In this document: piece by piece, positions 54,752 to 64,000 of the stretch | Numbering within the stretch: the first letter of the stretch is position 1 | Layout of the letters: each line of letters starts with the position of its first letter | Assembly: GCA_948567375.1 (NCBI GenBank) | Contig: OX419760.1 | Coordinates: 58,896,911 to 58,960,910, forward strand | Source of the DNA: Lunularia cruciata | Lineage: Eukaryota > Streptophyta > Marchantiopsida > Lunulariales > Lunulariaceae | Direction of reading: 5' to 3' | Length of the DNA: 64,000 nt | The notes under the pieces: model-generated | The model's input: the letters and a program-made list of their open reading frames with translations, nothing else | Told to the model about the DNA's origin: nothing | Databases searched by the model: none | Position numbers and translations under genes: made by a program

Positions 54752-56190
54752 GCTTGAGCTCCTCAAAAGCTTTCAGAGCCTCCTTGATTTCCAAAATCAC
54801 CATATAATCTACACCCTTCTTCACACAGATGGGCAATGCATAAGCCTTGTTGGAAAATGAGAAGATGAACCTCCTATAGTATCCAACCATCCCCAAGAAT
54901 TGGCATAACTTTGTCAAGCTTGAAGGGAATGGAAGGTCTGAGATTCTCCTCACCTTCTCAAGATCAACTGCTATTCCATCCTTGGAGATGATGTGCCCCA
55001 AAAGTAGACCTTCTTCACATCCAAAAATGCACTTCTCTGGGTTGAGTGATGCATTTGCCTCATCCAAGCATTGCAAGACTTTGATTAGGTACTCAAAGTG
55101 CTTCTCCTTGCTCCCATAGACACAAAAGTCATCAATGAAGTCTCTCACAAATTTCCCAATGAAAGGTTCAAATACCTTGTTCATGAACCGATGGAATGTG
55201 GCTAGAGCATTGCAAAGCCCAAAAAGGCATGACCTAGAAAGTGTAAGTTCCCCAAGGTGTGGTGAATGTGGTGAGTTGTTCATGCTCAAGTGCAATCTTG
55301 GTTTGGTTATATCCACTATAACCATCTCCAAAATTGTACCTCTCATGACCTGCAACCTTCTCCAAGATCTCATCAATGAATGGCAATGGGTAGTAGTCCT
55401 TCTTGGTAACAACATTGAGCTTCTTGTAATCCACACATACCCGAAGCTTGCCATTCTTTTTCTTCACGATGACAATTGGAGACACCCATTCTGAATTCTC
55501 TACCTCAAAGATAAATCCAGCCTCCTTGAGCTTATCAATCTCCTCCTTCACAACCAAAGATATTGGTGGGCTAATGCGACATTGCTTTTGGCGGATTGGT
55601 CTTGCATGTGACTCCACCTCTTTCTTGTGCTCCTCCAAGGTGACTTCCTTCAAATCCTTGTAATTAAAAGCAAACACATAGATGAACTTGCAGAAAATCT
55701 CTTCAAATCTCACCTTCTCCTCCTTGGTAACATTTGGGTCATACTTGAGGGTAGCTAACCTTCTCTCTACCTCCTCAAGTGTCAATGGTGATTTGTTTGG
55801 GTCCTTCAAAACCTTTGGCTTAGGTGCAAAATCCATAGCACACAAAGGATACACATCTATATCAGATTCAAATTCATCCTCCTCCGTGGAAGTCTCCTCT
55901 TCCATGCTCTTGTCCACACCTAAAGCTCCTTCTTCAGAATCTGATTCCCAATAATCAAAAGATGATGTATCTGAATGTGAAGTGTTGGTGGTGTTAGTCA
56001 CAAGAATTGTGACTCTATGGTTTGATAGCCCAATCCTCAAGTACCCTTTGTGCCATCGATCAGTTGTGCGTGCTGCTCTCAACCATGGCCTCCCAAGAAG
56101 TAAGTCATAGCTTGAATCCTTCAAGACTTGGAAAGTCATGAGATTTTGAACTCCTATAACTAAAACTACCACTTTATCCATCACCCCTAT
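54752..56190 (-). pseudogene. pol: TA-1 reverse transcriptase
   Basis: The minus-strand frame 56184 to 55234 starts with the protease C-terminus (SYDLLLGRPWLRAA), an acidic linker (ESDSEEGALGVDKSMEEETS), then RT: VEERRLATLKYDP-like start, NSEWVSPIVIVKKKNGKLRV, DYKKLNVVTKKDYYPLPF, GYSGYNQTKIALEHEQLTTF. A frameshift near 55235 leads to the frame 55454 to 54752 with FGLCNALATFHRFM-like sequence and the catalytic FIDDFCVYG. The RT is cut by CH-4 at 54752 and resumes at 36181. The style matches Tat/Athila-like RTs. Confidence 0.87.
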
Positions 56191-57810
56191 TGGTCAAACT
56201 TGTTGCTTGTTTGCCATGCTCACCACAAATGTTGAAGGTCTTGAGGGTATCATACCCAACTTCTTCATCAACCTTTCTGAAATGGCAATTATTGCTGATC
56301 CTCCATCAACCAATGCATCCTTGATGTTTTGACCATTCACTCTCACATCAATCTTGGAGGCATATTCACAAGCCTCCCATGGTGCTGGCTTGGCATCCAA
56401 CACCCCCATTGATATTGGAACTTTTGCCTTCTTCTTCCTCTTGCTCCTTGTAGAACTCAAACCACCTCTAAGCTCCTTTCTCAAGGTAGGGTTCAAAGCA
56501 ATCAATTGGCCCACTGTGATGTTAGCCTTGTGACTACCAACATCCTCCAACACATTGTAGTTCCACTGTTGCTTTGAAATCAAGAAAACCTCCATCCCCA
56601 ACTTCTTCCTTGGAGTCTTTGTTGTTGATGGTGTTGAGGTGCGAGTGATCCTAGTATACATAGGAGTATCCTTGCTTGAAGTAAATCCTTGAGAAGAGTG
56701 AACATCCTTTGCAAAACGAGCTCTCTTCTTCTCTTGTGCCAAAAGCTTCAAATTAAGACTCTTGGAGTTTGAGCACTCTCCCTTCTCATACTTGCTCTCC
56801 ATCACATCTATGGATGCTATCTCCTTACCTTTGTTTGGATTAGGAGCCACTTGGGTTTCACTACCTCCCTCTTTCCCTCTATTGGCTCCCTCATAACCCC
56901 TTCCTCCATGGTAAGTGGAATTTGGGCAATTCCTTTGGATATGGCCTCTTCCTCCACAACCAAAACAATTTCTATCATTGAAATTGTTGGCTGGTTGGCC
57001 ACCTCTATATGGATAGTTTCCATAACTCCTAGGCCCTCTCCCTACATTCTGATCCACCTCTCTCTTCTCCCATAATTGCACCACATTGATCTTGAGATCC
57101 GCAAGTTGTTCTGTGATGGTTTGAAGTGGATCTTTTGGTAGAGGTGCAAGAACTAGAGCAACCACTACTTGTGGTGCAACACTTGCCACCAAAGTATCAG
57201 AAGTTCCACCATACTTGTAGCCTTGAGGAGGATGCACAACCTCCTTCACCACCAAATCACTCTCATCCCCTTCCAAACTCTCCTCCATACGAATTGCGAT
57301 CTTGATAGCTTCAACCTTGGAAGAAGGTTTCTCATATTTCACCTTGCTTCTAATTTGTGGTCTCAACCCTCCCACAAAATTCTTGGTGAGCATGGCCCCT
57401 ATGCCAATCATTGTAGTCTCCACATCATCCCCACCCTTCCTCAACACTATGCGAAATCTGGACTCTAACTTTTCCACTCTTTCCACATAGACTCTCACTT
57501 TCTCTCCTTCTCCTTGGTTGAGAAATGTAACCTCACTCACCAATCTCTCATAACTCTCATCAGGAAGAAAGTTCTCAATGAGTGCTGAGGTCAAAGTCTC
57601 CCAAGACTCCTCTTCCCCATCTCTCCTCTCTCTCTTTTGGTATTCTGACTCATACCATGTAAGTACTGCATCCTCAAAGAAATCTGGTAATAATGAGGCC
57701 CACTCATTCTTCCTCCTCTCATTGTTTCCTATTCAAGCTCTCTTGAAGTCTCTCACAAAGGCCTCCACATCTTCTCCATCCTTGCCAAAGAAAACCGGAA
57801 GTTTCCTCAT
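56191..57810 (-). pseudogene. gag-pro: TA-1 gag and protease
   Basis: The best start is ATG read from 57810 (MRKLPVFFGKDGED), which opens a typical plant gag. TGA near 57736 interrupts; the same frame then runs open from 57594 to 56194. It contains the gag domain (RVYVERVEKLESRFRIVLRK, NFVGGLRPQIRSKVKYEKP), one zinc knuckle CFGCGGRGHIQRNC (near 56950), a basic linker and the protease ALVDGGSAIIAISERLMKKL with catalytic Asp near 56305. TGA at 56191-56193 separates it from the RT in the same frame. Only two stops in 1.6 kb show that this half has decayed slowly. Confidence 0.87.
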
Positions 57811-58049
57811 CTTAACCTCTCACTATCTTTCTTTTCTCTCAGTTTTTCTTTTTTTTCTCTTTTCTTTTCTCTCACTCTATAACTAATAGAGTATATATAT
57901 GACTAACACCATTTGAGAGTAATGCGCCCAAGGGAACACAAAAGGTTCAGATTGCTCCAAGTTTTCTATAGCAACATCAAATCCTAGAGTGCATATTAAT
58001 CGAACCCTCATGGATAATTTATCCATAAATTGAAAGATTATCTCCATCA
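57811..58049 (-). other. TA-1 spacer between upstream ORF and gag
   Basis: About 240 bp. On the minus strand it contains an A/G-rich stretch (AAAAGAAAAGAGAAAAAAAAG, about 57850-57870) and a TATATATA run (57892-57899). No coding frame is visible. The AT-rich run could be a promoter-like element but no evidence supports use. Confidence 0.45.
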
Positions 58050-58466
58050 CTAATCTTGAGAACTAGCTGATGAAGGTGGTAGTATTTCTGTAGCTGTACT
58101 AAGACTCTCTCCAAGATCCTTCACCAAAGTCTCCAAAAGTGCTTTTACTCCACTACACTCATGTCCTTTTGGAAGTCCTTCCACTCCACAAACCTCACAC
58201 AACTCCTTGGTCTTAGATCTTCTCCCTCCCAATCTTGGTGAAGAAGGTCCAACATCCAAACCCAAGTCAAGTAATCATCTCCTTTCCCTCAATCTCTTGC
58301 TCTCAAAGGTCAATGGACATGAACTTGCCTTATGTCCCTTCTCTCCACACAGAAAGCACTTAAACTCACTCTTTCCTCCAAGTGGTGTAGGTTTTTGGAT
58401 CCTCTCAACACTCTCTTCAAATTCTATTGTAAACTCTCTTTTCCTCAAATCCACCCCTAAAATCAC
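58050..58466 (-). pseudogene. TA-1 upstream ORF with a second CCHC zinc knuckle
   Basis: Two minus-strand pieces in one frame (58466 to 58275 and 58265 to 58050), separated by a single stop. The first has FKCFLCGEKGHKASSCPL, a canonical CX2CX4HX4C knuckle; the second has CEVCGVEGLPKGHEC, a Cys/His cluster, and a helical tail with LETLVKDLGESL. It lies upstream of gag on the same strand. Extra ORFs before gag are known in some Tat-lineage elements such as Ogre. A CCHC knuckle there is unusual. It could also be a fragment of another gag. Confidence 0.5.
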
Positions 58467-59370
58467 CTCAAACCCTTGGGGAACCTTGCATCATCTCAAT
58501 TTCCACTCTTGATGACCCTCCATGTTCCCAAGATGAATCTAAACACTCAAACATGCTTTTTGTTGATCTCAAACTCCTCATGCATAAGATCTCCACTTTG
58601 TAGAATTAACCCTTCCTCACAATGTCACTCAAATCTCCCAACTAATATGTTACAGTGCTTTGAAATTCTTTACACATGATCACAACTCTAGGGCGTCTCC
58701 CTGCAAAATTTCAGATCTTTTCATTGAGCCATTTGGCCTAGACACATTTCTATTCAACACACATATTTCAGATTTGGTCTCAAAACCACTCCCCTCACTT
58801 CAAAAACTCATAACTCCTTGTGCAAGAATGATCTCTCTCTAATTTTTGTGCCAGTAGGTAGGATACAATGCACTGAATTTTCTTGGAAATTTCTAAAACA
58901 ATTTATGGAAAAATGAAGAAATGGCAGACTCTGGACAATTTTCCAAAGAGCATGCAGTTGCGGGAGCACTTTACCCAATCAACTTTCAAAAATTCTAGCC
59001 TAGTGCGCATAATAGCTCTCACAATAATTACAAGTGTGCTAACTGAAAAATAACCCAAAATATCATGTGTAGAAATTTTAAATCCAGATCTCAAACTTGA
59101 GATTTTGCCCAAAATCACCTTAATCTCCAAAATATGCAATCCACCTCACACAAACTCTCCAATTCCTCTCCTATGTACAAGATCACCTCAAAGACAGCAT
59201 AATGAACTACAAGGTATAAAAATTGATCTTGGTTCTCTAACATAAGTTTAGCACTCTCCTCTCCTAATGTTCTCTCCAAGTGAGCTCTCATAGCCTCCTT
59301 CTGCCTAATGTAGAATTGAACACGGAACATTATCTTGCCTTCTAGAGAGGTCCCTGCAATGGAACCAAAA
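58467..59370 (-). other. TA-1 leader
   Basis: About 900 bp between the 5' LTR and the upstream ORF. The sequence right after the LTR (minus strand TTTTTGGTTCCATTGCAGGG) has TGGTTCCATTGC, a possible but unverified primer-binding site. A 92-codon minus-strand frame (59393 to 59115) overlaps the LTR end; it has no recognisable domain and is probably incidental. Confidence 0.5.
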
Positions 59371-60065
59371 ATGTGAGCCGGCCTATCTCTCACTCAGGAT
59401 AAACCTCTGATGGCTATTATGGTAGCGCACCATGGACTAAGAAGGCAAGGAACCCCAACTCCATCATACTCCTCCAAGGCTAACACTCTCAGACTCAAGA
59501 TATTGCTCACTAGAGAACACAATATGAGAGAGAGATAGTTGCAAATGAAAGGATGTTGAGTACCTCCTCACCCCTTGTTTATATAGTGGTGAAATAGTTA
59601 CGTACCAAAGTTACTAATTACCGTAGTAACTCAAGTTACTAGACTCAAAGTTGAGTAAAGTCAAAAAGTAGAAAGGAATATCCATTCACACGGGCATATT
59701 CCCCTAAGCATGTGGTCTGACATTGATCCAACCACTAAGTTAAGGATTCCCTCACATGGGCTATCCTTGGACTAAAGAAGAATCCAAAACAAAAAGGCTT
59801 GCGGGCCCAAGAGTTCTCAACTCTTTCCTCAAAGCCAAACACCTAAGAATAATACCAAGTCAACACACTAAAATACAAAATAGTGGTGCTCATCTTTTCT
59901 ACTTCCTCTAAAGTAAGGTCCCCTCTATCTTAGCTATGACTAACTTTAGCTAACCATGACTAATATAGAACCATCCTTTATCTCTATATATATAATATCT
60001 CTTAAGTACTTGTAATACCAAGCTAAATATCACAATACCACACATATGCTCAAATGGGTGTTACA
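59371..60065 (-). repeat. TA-1 5' LTR
   Basis: 695 bp; minus strand TGTAACACCCATTTGAGC at 60065 to GGCTCACA at 59371. A TATATATA stretch (59985-59994) is the likely TATA box. It aligns with 22051-22746 at roughly 90 percent. The base outside the LTR start belongs to DM-3, not to CH-3, which flanks the other end. Confidence 0.9.
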
Positions 60066-61545
60066 AGACATGGGTTTCTACTCAACCCATCTACATCACT
60101 GTTCACCACTCCAGGTCTATGAACAACCGTGAAATCATACCCTTGTAAAATCAGAGCCCATCATGCAAGCTTCCTTGAAAGCTTGTCGGACTCCATCAAC
60201 CACTTCAGCGGCTGGTGATCAGTGATGAGAGTGAAGGGGTTACCAAATAGGTAACATCGAAAATGTGCTACTGCCCAAAATGCTGCCAAGCACTCTCCCT
60301 CATATGAACTATACTTTGACTCCGCTGAATTGTTGGATCGACTAGCATAGGCCACCACAAACTCCTTCTCCTCATCATCATGCTGGGTGAGCACTGCTCC
60401 AAGCCCCAACATACTCCAATCAGTGTGAACCTGAAATGGTCTTCCCCTTATCGGTCTCCTCAAAATAGGAGCAGATGTCAACCTCTCCTTGAGCTCTACA
60501 AAAGCTCTCTCTTGCTCATCTCTCCAACACCACTCTTGTGTAAGCTTGGTCAGCTTCGTCAAGGCCTTGGCAATGGCACTAAATCCTCTAACATAGTGGC
60601 GATAGAAGTTTGCCAACCCAAGGAATGCTCGCACTCTACTCACATCCGTAGGCCGAGGAATACGTGCAACAGCCTCCACCTTGGTCTGCTGAACACCAAG
60701 TCCTCCGGGGTAGATAGTGTGACCCAAATACTCAACATGCTCATGGAAGAACCTACACTTCCCAGGATGTAATTTGAGTCAATGAGATCTCAACCTCTCA
60801 AACACTTCCAACAATTGTCTCTCATGCTCCTCCATAGTAGTGTTATAGACCAAAACGTCATCAATATAACACCGAGCAAAATCCAATCCAGCTAGGATCC
60901 TATCCATGACCCTCTAGAACTCAGCAAAAGCGTTCTTTAACCCAAATGGTAGGAACCTCCACTGATCTTACACATCCTTGCCGTGAGGATCAATAGCCCA
61001 AAATGTTGTCTTGGACTTATCGTTCTCCCTGATCGGCAACTGATGATATCCTGCTCGAAGATCCAAAGTACTGAAGACCTTTGCATGCCCAATCACATCA
61101 AGAATCTCCTCGGATGTAGGCATGGCATACCAATCAGCCCTAGTCTATCAATTGATAGGACGGTAATCTCCACACATCTACCTATCTATATAGTTGTTAT
61201 GCATATCCTTCTTGGCTGGCATCACTGTCGCTGATGCATACTCTCCATGTGAAATCTCCACCAAACCAGCCTCAAAAAGGTCACTACTTTGGCTTTGAAT
61301 CAATGTCCTCTCCATATCACTATATCAATAAGGACGTCATAAAATTGGTGTGTCGCTAGTCAGCTCAATCCGTATACCAAGTCCCTTTAGAGCACCCAAA
61401 TCCTTCATACTAAAGGCAAAACAACTCGTGTGGCTCCTCAAGAACCTCCAAACCCTCCATCTTTCCTCTCCAATAAGCTTGGGTCCAAGATCTAGCTCTC
61501 AAGTATCCTCTGTAATTGTAGTAGGAGTGGAAGATGTTGTCGGCA
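60066..61545 (-). pseudogene. pol: DM-3: pol fragment of a DNMT/PHD element (RT and RNase H)
   Basis: The minus strand matches DM-1 from about 30832 to 32297 with very high identity, so it is a recent relative and not part of the old DM-4. It covers the lead-in to RT, the RT and RNase H, with GHTIYPGGLGVQQTKVEAVA and FQVHTDWSMLGLGAVLTQ. At the codon where DM-1 has the stop 32108-32110 it has CGA (Arg). Its own stops lie in the N-terminal half of RT (around 60780 and 60910-61160). The methyltransferase would lie beyond 61545 but homology ends there. Confidence 0.88.
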
Positions 61546-63349
61546 AGAAAAAGCATGATGAGAGTGGTAAGGAGTGGTTGCAGGATTTCAAGAAGAGGAG
61601 GGCTGGACAGTAGAGGGTTTTTTTTTCAAAAAAAGTCTTGTAGGAGGGCACATGCTGACAAGGTATGAAAATTCGGGACAGATGAGGGCTAGACAGCAGA
61701 GAGCTTTTGGGAAAATGTCAGATGAGCTTGGTAAGGAGTGGTTGCAGGAATTTTTGAGAAGGGAAGGAAAGGAGAAGATAGAGAAATCTTGAAGGGCTTT
61801 GTTGAATGATAGAGAGGTATCGAGCACTTCTGCAAGGAGAGAGGAATCAAAGAACAAAGCAGCAAGAGGGGACTCCTAAACGTAAAGGGGTTTGAGGAAT
61901 CAAGAATCAAAAAACAAAAGGGAAGAGAGATAGATATGGAAGGAAAATAGGAAGATCGTGGGCAGAGAGGAGAATTGAATACAGAGAAAGATCGATGAAA
62001 AGAGAAAGGGGAAAGGGGAGAGAATGGAAGGCAGAGTTGGGTAGCAGCAACAAAGGAAATTCAAGGAGACAAGGAGGTCGAAGGGTTTTGAAGTGACAAG
62101 AACAGGTTGAAGATTTTTGGAAGGACAGAGGATCAAAAAGGGTTTTATTGGAAAACAAGAAGATATAGATCAGAGGGTTAGAGTTGGAAGGACACAAGAA
62201 TTGGAAGAGGGGTTGGGGTGACAGTAAAAAATCAAAAGGAGTTTAGAGACAAGGGAATTGAAGTATCAAGGGAGAAGGGGTGACAAGAGTTTAAACAACA
62301 ACAAGGGAAAGAAGGCAAAGAGAATCGACGGAAACACAGACAGGAGTTTTGAGATATAGTGAAGAATAGTGGGAAGGAAAAAGGATACTCATCAAAGACA
62401 GGGAACAGTGAAGGGTCGGGAAGGAAAGGAGAAGATAGAGAAATCTTGAAGGGCTTTGTTGAATGATAAAGAGGTATCGAGCACTTCTGCAAGGAGAGAG
62501 GAATCGAAGAACAAAGCAGCAAGAAGAGGGACTTCTAAATGTGAAGGGGTTTGAGAGAAATCTCAAAGGGTTTTTGAGAACATAGAAGTGAAGAGTGAAA
62601 GAGAGAATCTTGAAGGGTTTGGCAAGAAAGAGAGTTTCGAAGGGTTTTGCAGGACAGATAAGTCTTGAAGGGTTTTGCAGGACAGATAAGTCTTGAAGGG
62701 TTTTTGCAGGAATTCAAGAAAAGTATCAAAGGGATAGGCTGGGCCAGGACAGAGAGAGAAATTTTGAAAGTGCTTTCTGCGCAGAAACTTGAGAGAGGCT
62801 TAGGCTTGTATAGGAAAAGAAGGGATGAATTTTGGCAAGGGACCTGAAGGCTTGAGTTTTGGTCAGCTGGAATTTCGAGAAGATCAGGAGGCTGAGTGTG
62901 GATTTTTGAGAATTGGCAGGGTAACTTGGGAAAAATGCTACCATAGACATGGGGTTGGACAGTGAGGAGTTGAAAGGACAAGTAGGGCTGAGAGTTAAGT
63001 AGGGAAATGACAAGGGAGGTTTTCACGAGAAGAGTGGACAGGAGTTCTTGACAAGGAGAATAATTGAAAGTAAGGAAGGGCTAATGGTTTTCAAGAAATG
63101 CCAGAGGATTTCAAGAGAGAAGTTTGCAAAGGATTTTTGAGAGAAGTTGCAAGAATTTTCAGGAGAAGAAAGGAGTAGGGTTTTCGGAAAGGGAGGAAGG
63201 ATTTTTGAGAGATGAAGGGCTGACAGTTTCATGAAATTTTGGAGGATTTTTGAGAGAGACAAGGATTTTTGGGAAATGAGGAGAGGAGTTTTTGAGAGTG
63301 AATTTGACAAGGTTGGACAGGAAGTTTTCGGGAAATGACAGAGGATCTC
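61546..63349 (+). repeat. purine-rich repetitive sequence
   Basis: About 1.8 kb dominated by A and G on the plus strand with recurring words such as TTTGAGAGA, GAAGGGTTTTG and CAGGACAGA. A segment of about 90 bp around 61785-61870 (CTTGAAGGGCTTTGTTGAAT) recurs at 62443-62525, and GGTAAGGAGTGGTTGCAGGA occurs at about 61567 and 61730. Long frames on the minus strand are Ser/Leu/Phe-rich by-products of the composition. No gene is visible. Confidence 0.7.
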
Positions 63350-64000
63350 AAGAGAGAAAGTTGCAGAGGATTTCGAGAGAAGACAATAGGGAAGTGATGG
63401 AGAATTATCGAAAGTGAGAAGGGCCGCCAGTTTTGGGAAATGGGGAGAGGAGTTTCAAGAGAGGAAGTTGCAGAGGATTTTAAGAGAAGACAGTAAGGAA
63501 GTGATGGAGAATTATCGAAAGTGAGAAGGGCTGCCAGTTTCGGGAAATGAGGAGAGGAGTTTCAAGAGAGAAAGTTGCAGAGGATTTCGAGAGAAGATAG
63601 TAGGGAAGTGATGGAGAATTATTGAAAGTGAGAAGGGCTGCCAGTTTTGGGAAATGAGGAGAGGAGTTTCAAGAGAGGAAGTTGCAAAGGATTTCAAGAG
63701 AATACAGTAGGGAAGTGATAGAGAATTATCGAAAGTGAGAAGGGCTGCCGGTTTCGGGTAATGAGGAGAGGAGTTTCAAGAGAGGAAGTTGCAGAGGATT
63801 TCAAGAGAAGACAATAGGGAAGTGATGGAGAGTTATTGAAAGTGAGAAGTGCTGCCAGTTTTGGGAAATGAGGAGAGGAGTTTCAAGAGAGAAAGTTGCA
63901 GAAGATTTTGAGAAAGGACAGTAGGGTTTTTGGGAAAGTGCCAGAGGATTTTAGAGAGATGAAGGGCTGACAGTTTTGGGAAATGAGGAGAGGAGTTTCA
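63350..64000 (+). repeat. 107-bp tandem repeat array, running off the window
   Basis: The landmark CTGCCAGTTT recurs at about 63424 (CCGCCAGTTT), 63531, 63638, 63745 and 63852, a constant step of 107 bp; a related CTGACAGTTT at about 63968 is a step of 116. Units contain GGGAAATGAGGAGAGGAGTT, an AGAGGAAGTTGCAGAGGATT stretch and GGAAGTGATGGAGAATTAT. The copies are highly similar. The array is purine-rich and open at the right edge. Confidence 0.85.

Larger units (their letters stand above)
22051..60065 (-). mobile_element. TA-1: non-chromodomain Ty3/gypsy element, opened by DM-1 and CH-4
   Basis: The 5' LTR is at 59371-60065 and the 3' LTR at 22051-22746, both read on the minus strand and starting TGTAACACCC. 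Own sequence: leader, upstream zinc-knuckle ORF, gag, protease and RT (59370 to 54752), RNase H and integrase (36176 to 34767), integrase C-terminus (25039 to about 24418), 3' end and polypurine tract (22895 to 22747). The RT style (GYSGYNQ, FIDDFCVYG) and lack of a chromodomain suggest the Tat/Athila side of Ty3/gypsy. The LTRs differ by roughly ten percent, so it is older than DM-1. Confidence 0.85.

Noticed and set aside
13202-61545. DM-3 (60066-61545) and DM-4 (20247-20952) as two parts of one element split by TA-1
   Set aside because: Orientation and order would fit, but DM-3 is nearly identical to DM-1 while DM-4 is strongly diverged, so their ages differ.
61546-63700. Minus-strand Ser/Leu/Phe-rich reading frames in the purine-rich tract as genes
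   Set aside because: They follow from the pyrimidine-rich composition of that strand, occur in several frames at once and show no motif.
63350-64000. CRISPR array
   Set aside because: The repeats are 107-bp direct tandem units without unique spacers, in a eukaryotic retroelement context.

Overview
This 64 kb window is a block of nested LTR retrotransposons from a large, repeat-rich plant-type genome. The green-lineage assignment rests on chromodomain Ty3/gypsy elements, a primer-binding site resembling the initiator tRNA-Met 3' end (TTGGTATTAGAGC), LTRs starting TGTAAC, and old nested insertions. The species cannot be determined from the sequence and could be a seed plant, fern, lycophyte, bryophyte or charophyte. 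I found no intact host gene. The coding regions I recognise all belong to mobile elements and all carry breaks. The names DM, CH, TA and LG are mine.

The most unusual family is DM, seen in four copies. DM-1 (25040-34762, +) is the most complete. It is a Ty3/gypsy element with gag (two zinc knuckles), an aspartic protease, a DNMT3-like cytosine-5 DNA methyltransferase between protease and reverse transcriptase, RT, RNase H, a DDE integrase, and a PHD-type zinc finger at the C-terminus. Its ends are not ordinary LTRs. A 449-bp block (alpha) stands alone at the left, while the right end reads beta(107 bp)-alpha(448 bp)-beta(107 bp), with a polypurine tract just before the first beta and a perfect palindrome at the beta/alpha joint. 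Old copy DM-4 (20952 to 13202, -) shows the same right end and PHD finger. DM-2 (1-2401, -) shows the same left end. DM-3 (60066-61545, -) is a pol fragment close to DM-1.

Layout: DM-2 at the left edge; an AT-rich decayed region (2402-5321) cut by chromovirus CH-1 (5322-10969, +, TSD ATGAT); decayed sequence with an LTR-like block (11054-11820); DM-4, interrupted by chromovirus CH-2 (13789-20247, -, TSD AAGTC), itself carrying a solo LTR (17634-18222, TSD CCTTG); truncated CH-3 (20953 to about 21930, +). Then TA-1 (22051-60065, -), a non-chromodomain Ty3/gypsy element with two outer LTRs, opened by DM-1 (TSD TCTT) and by CH-4 (36182-54746, +, TSD GGATT). CH-4 is in turn opened by LG-1 (about 40750-53828, +, TSD AATCT). 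DM-3 and a purine-rich tract ending in a 107-bp tandem repeat complete the window.

Other points of interest are a long reading frame (about 830 codons) lying wholly inside both roughly 3.5-kb LTRs of LG-1, perfect heat-shock-element-like arrays upstream of the TATA box in the CH LTRs, an antisense tRNA-like module in the DM leader, and a second zinc-knuckle ORF upstream of gag in TA-1. Many nonsense codons look like C-to-T changes at CG or CAG sites, as expected for decay of methylated DNA.
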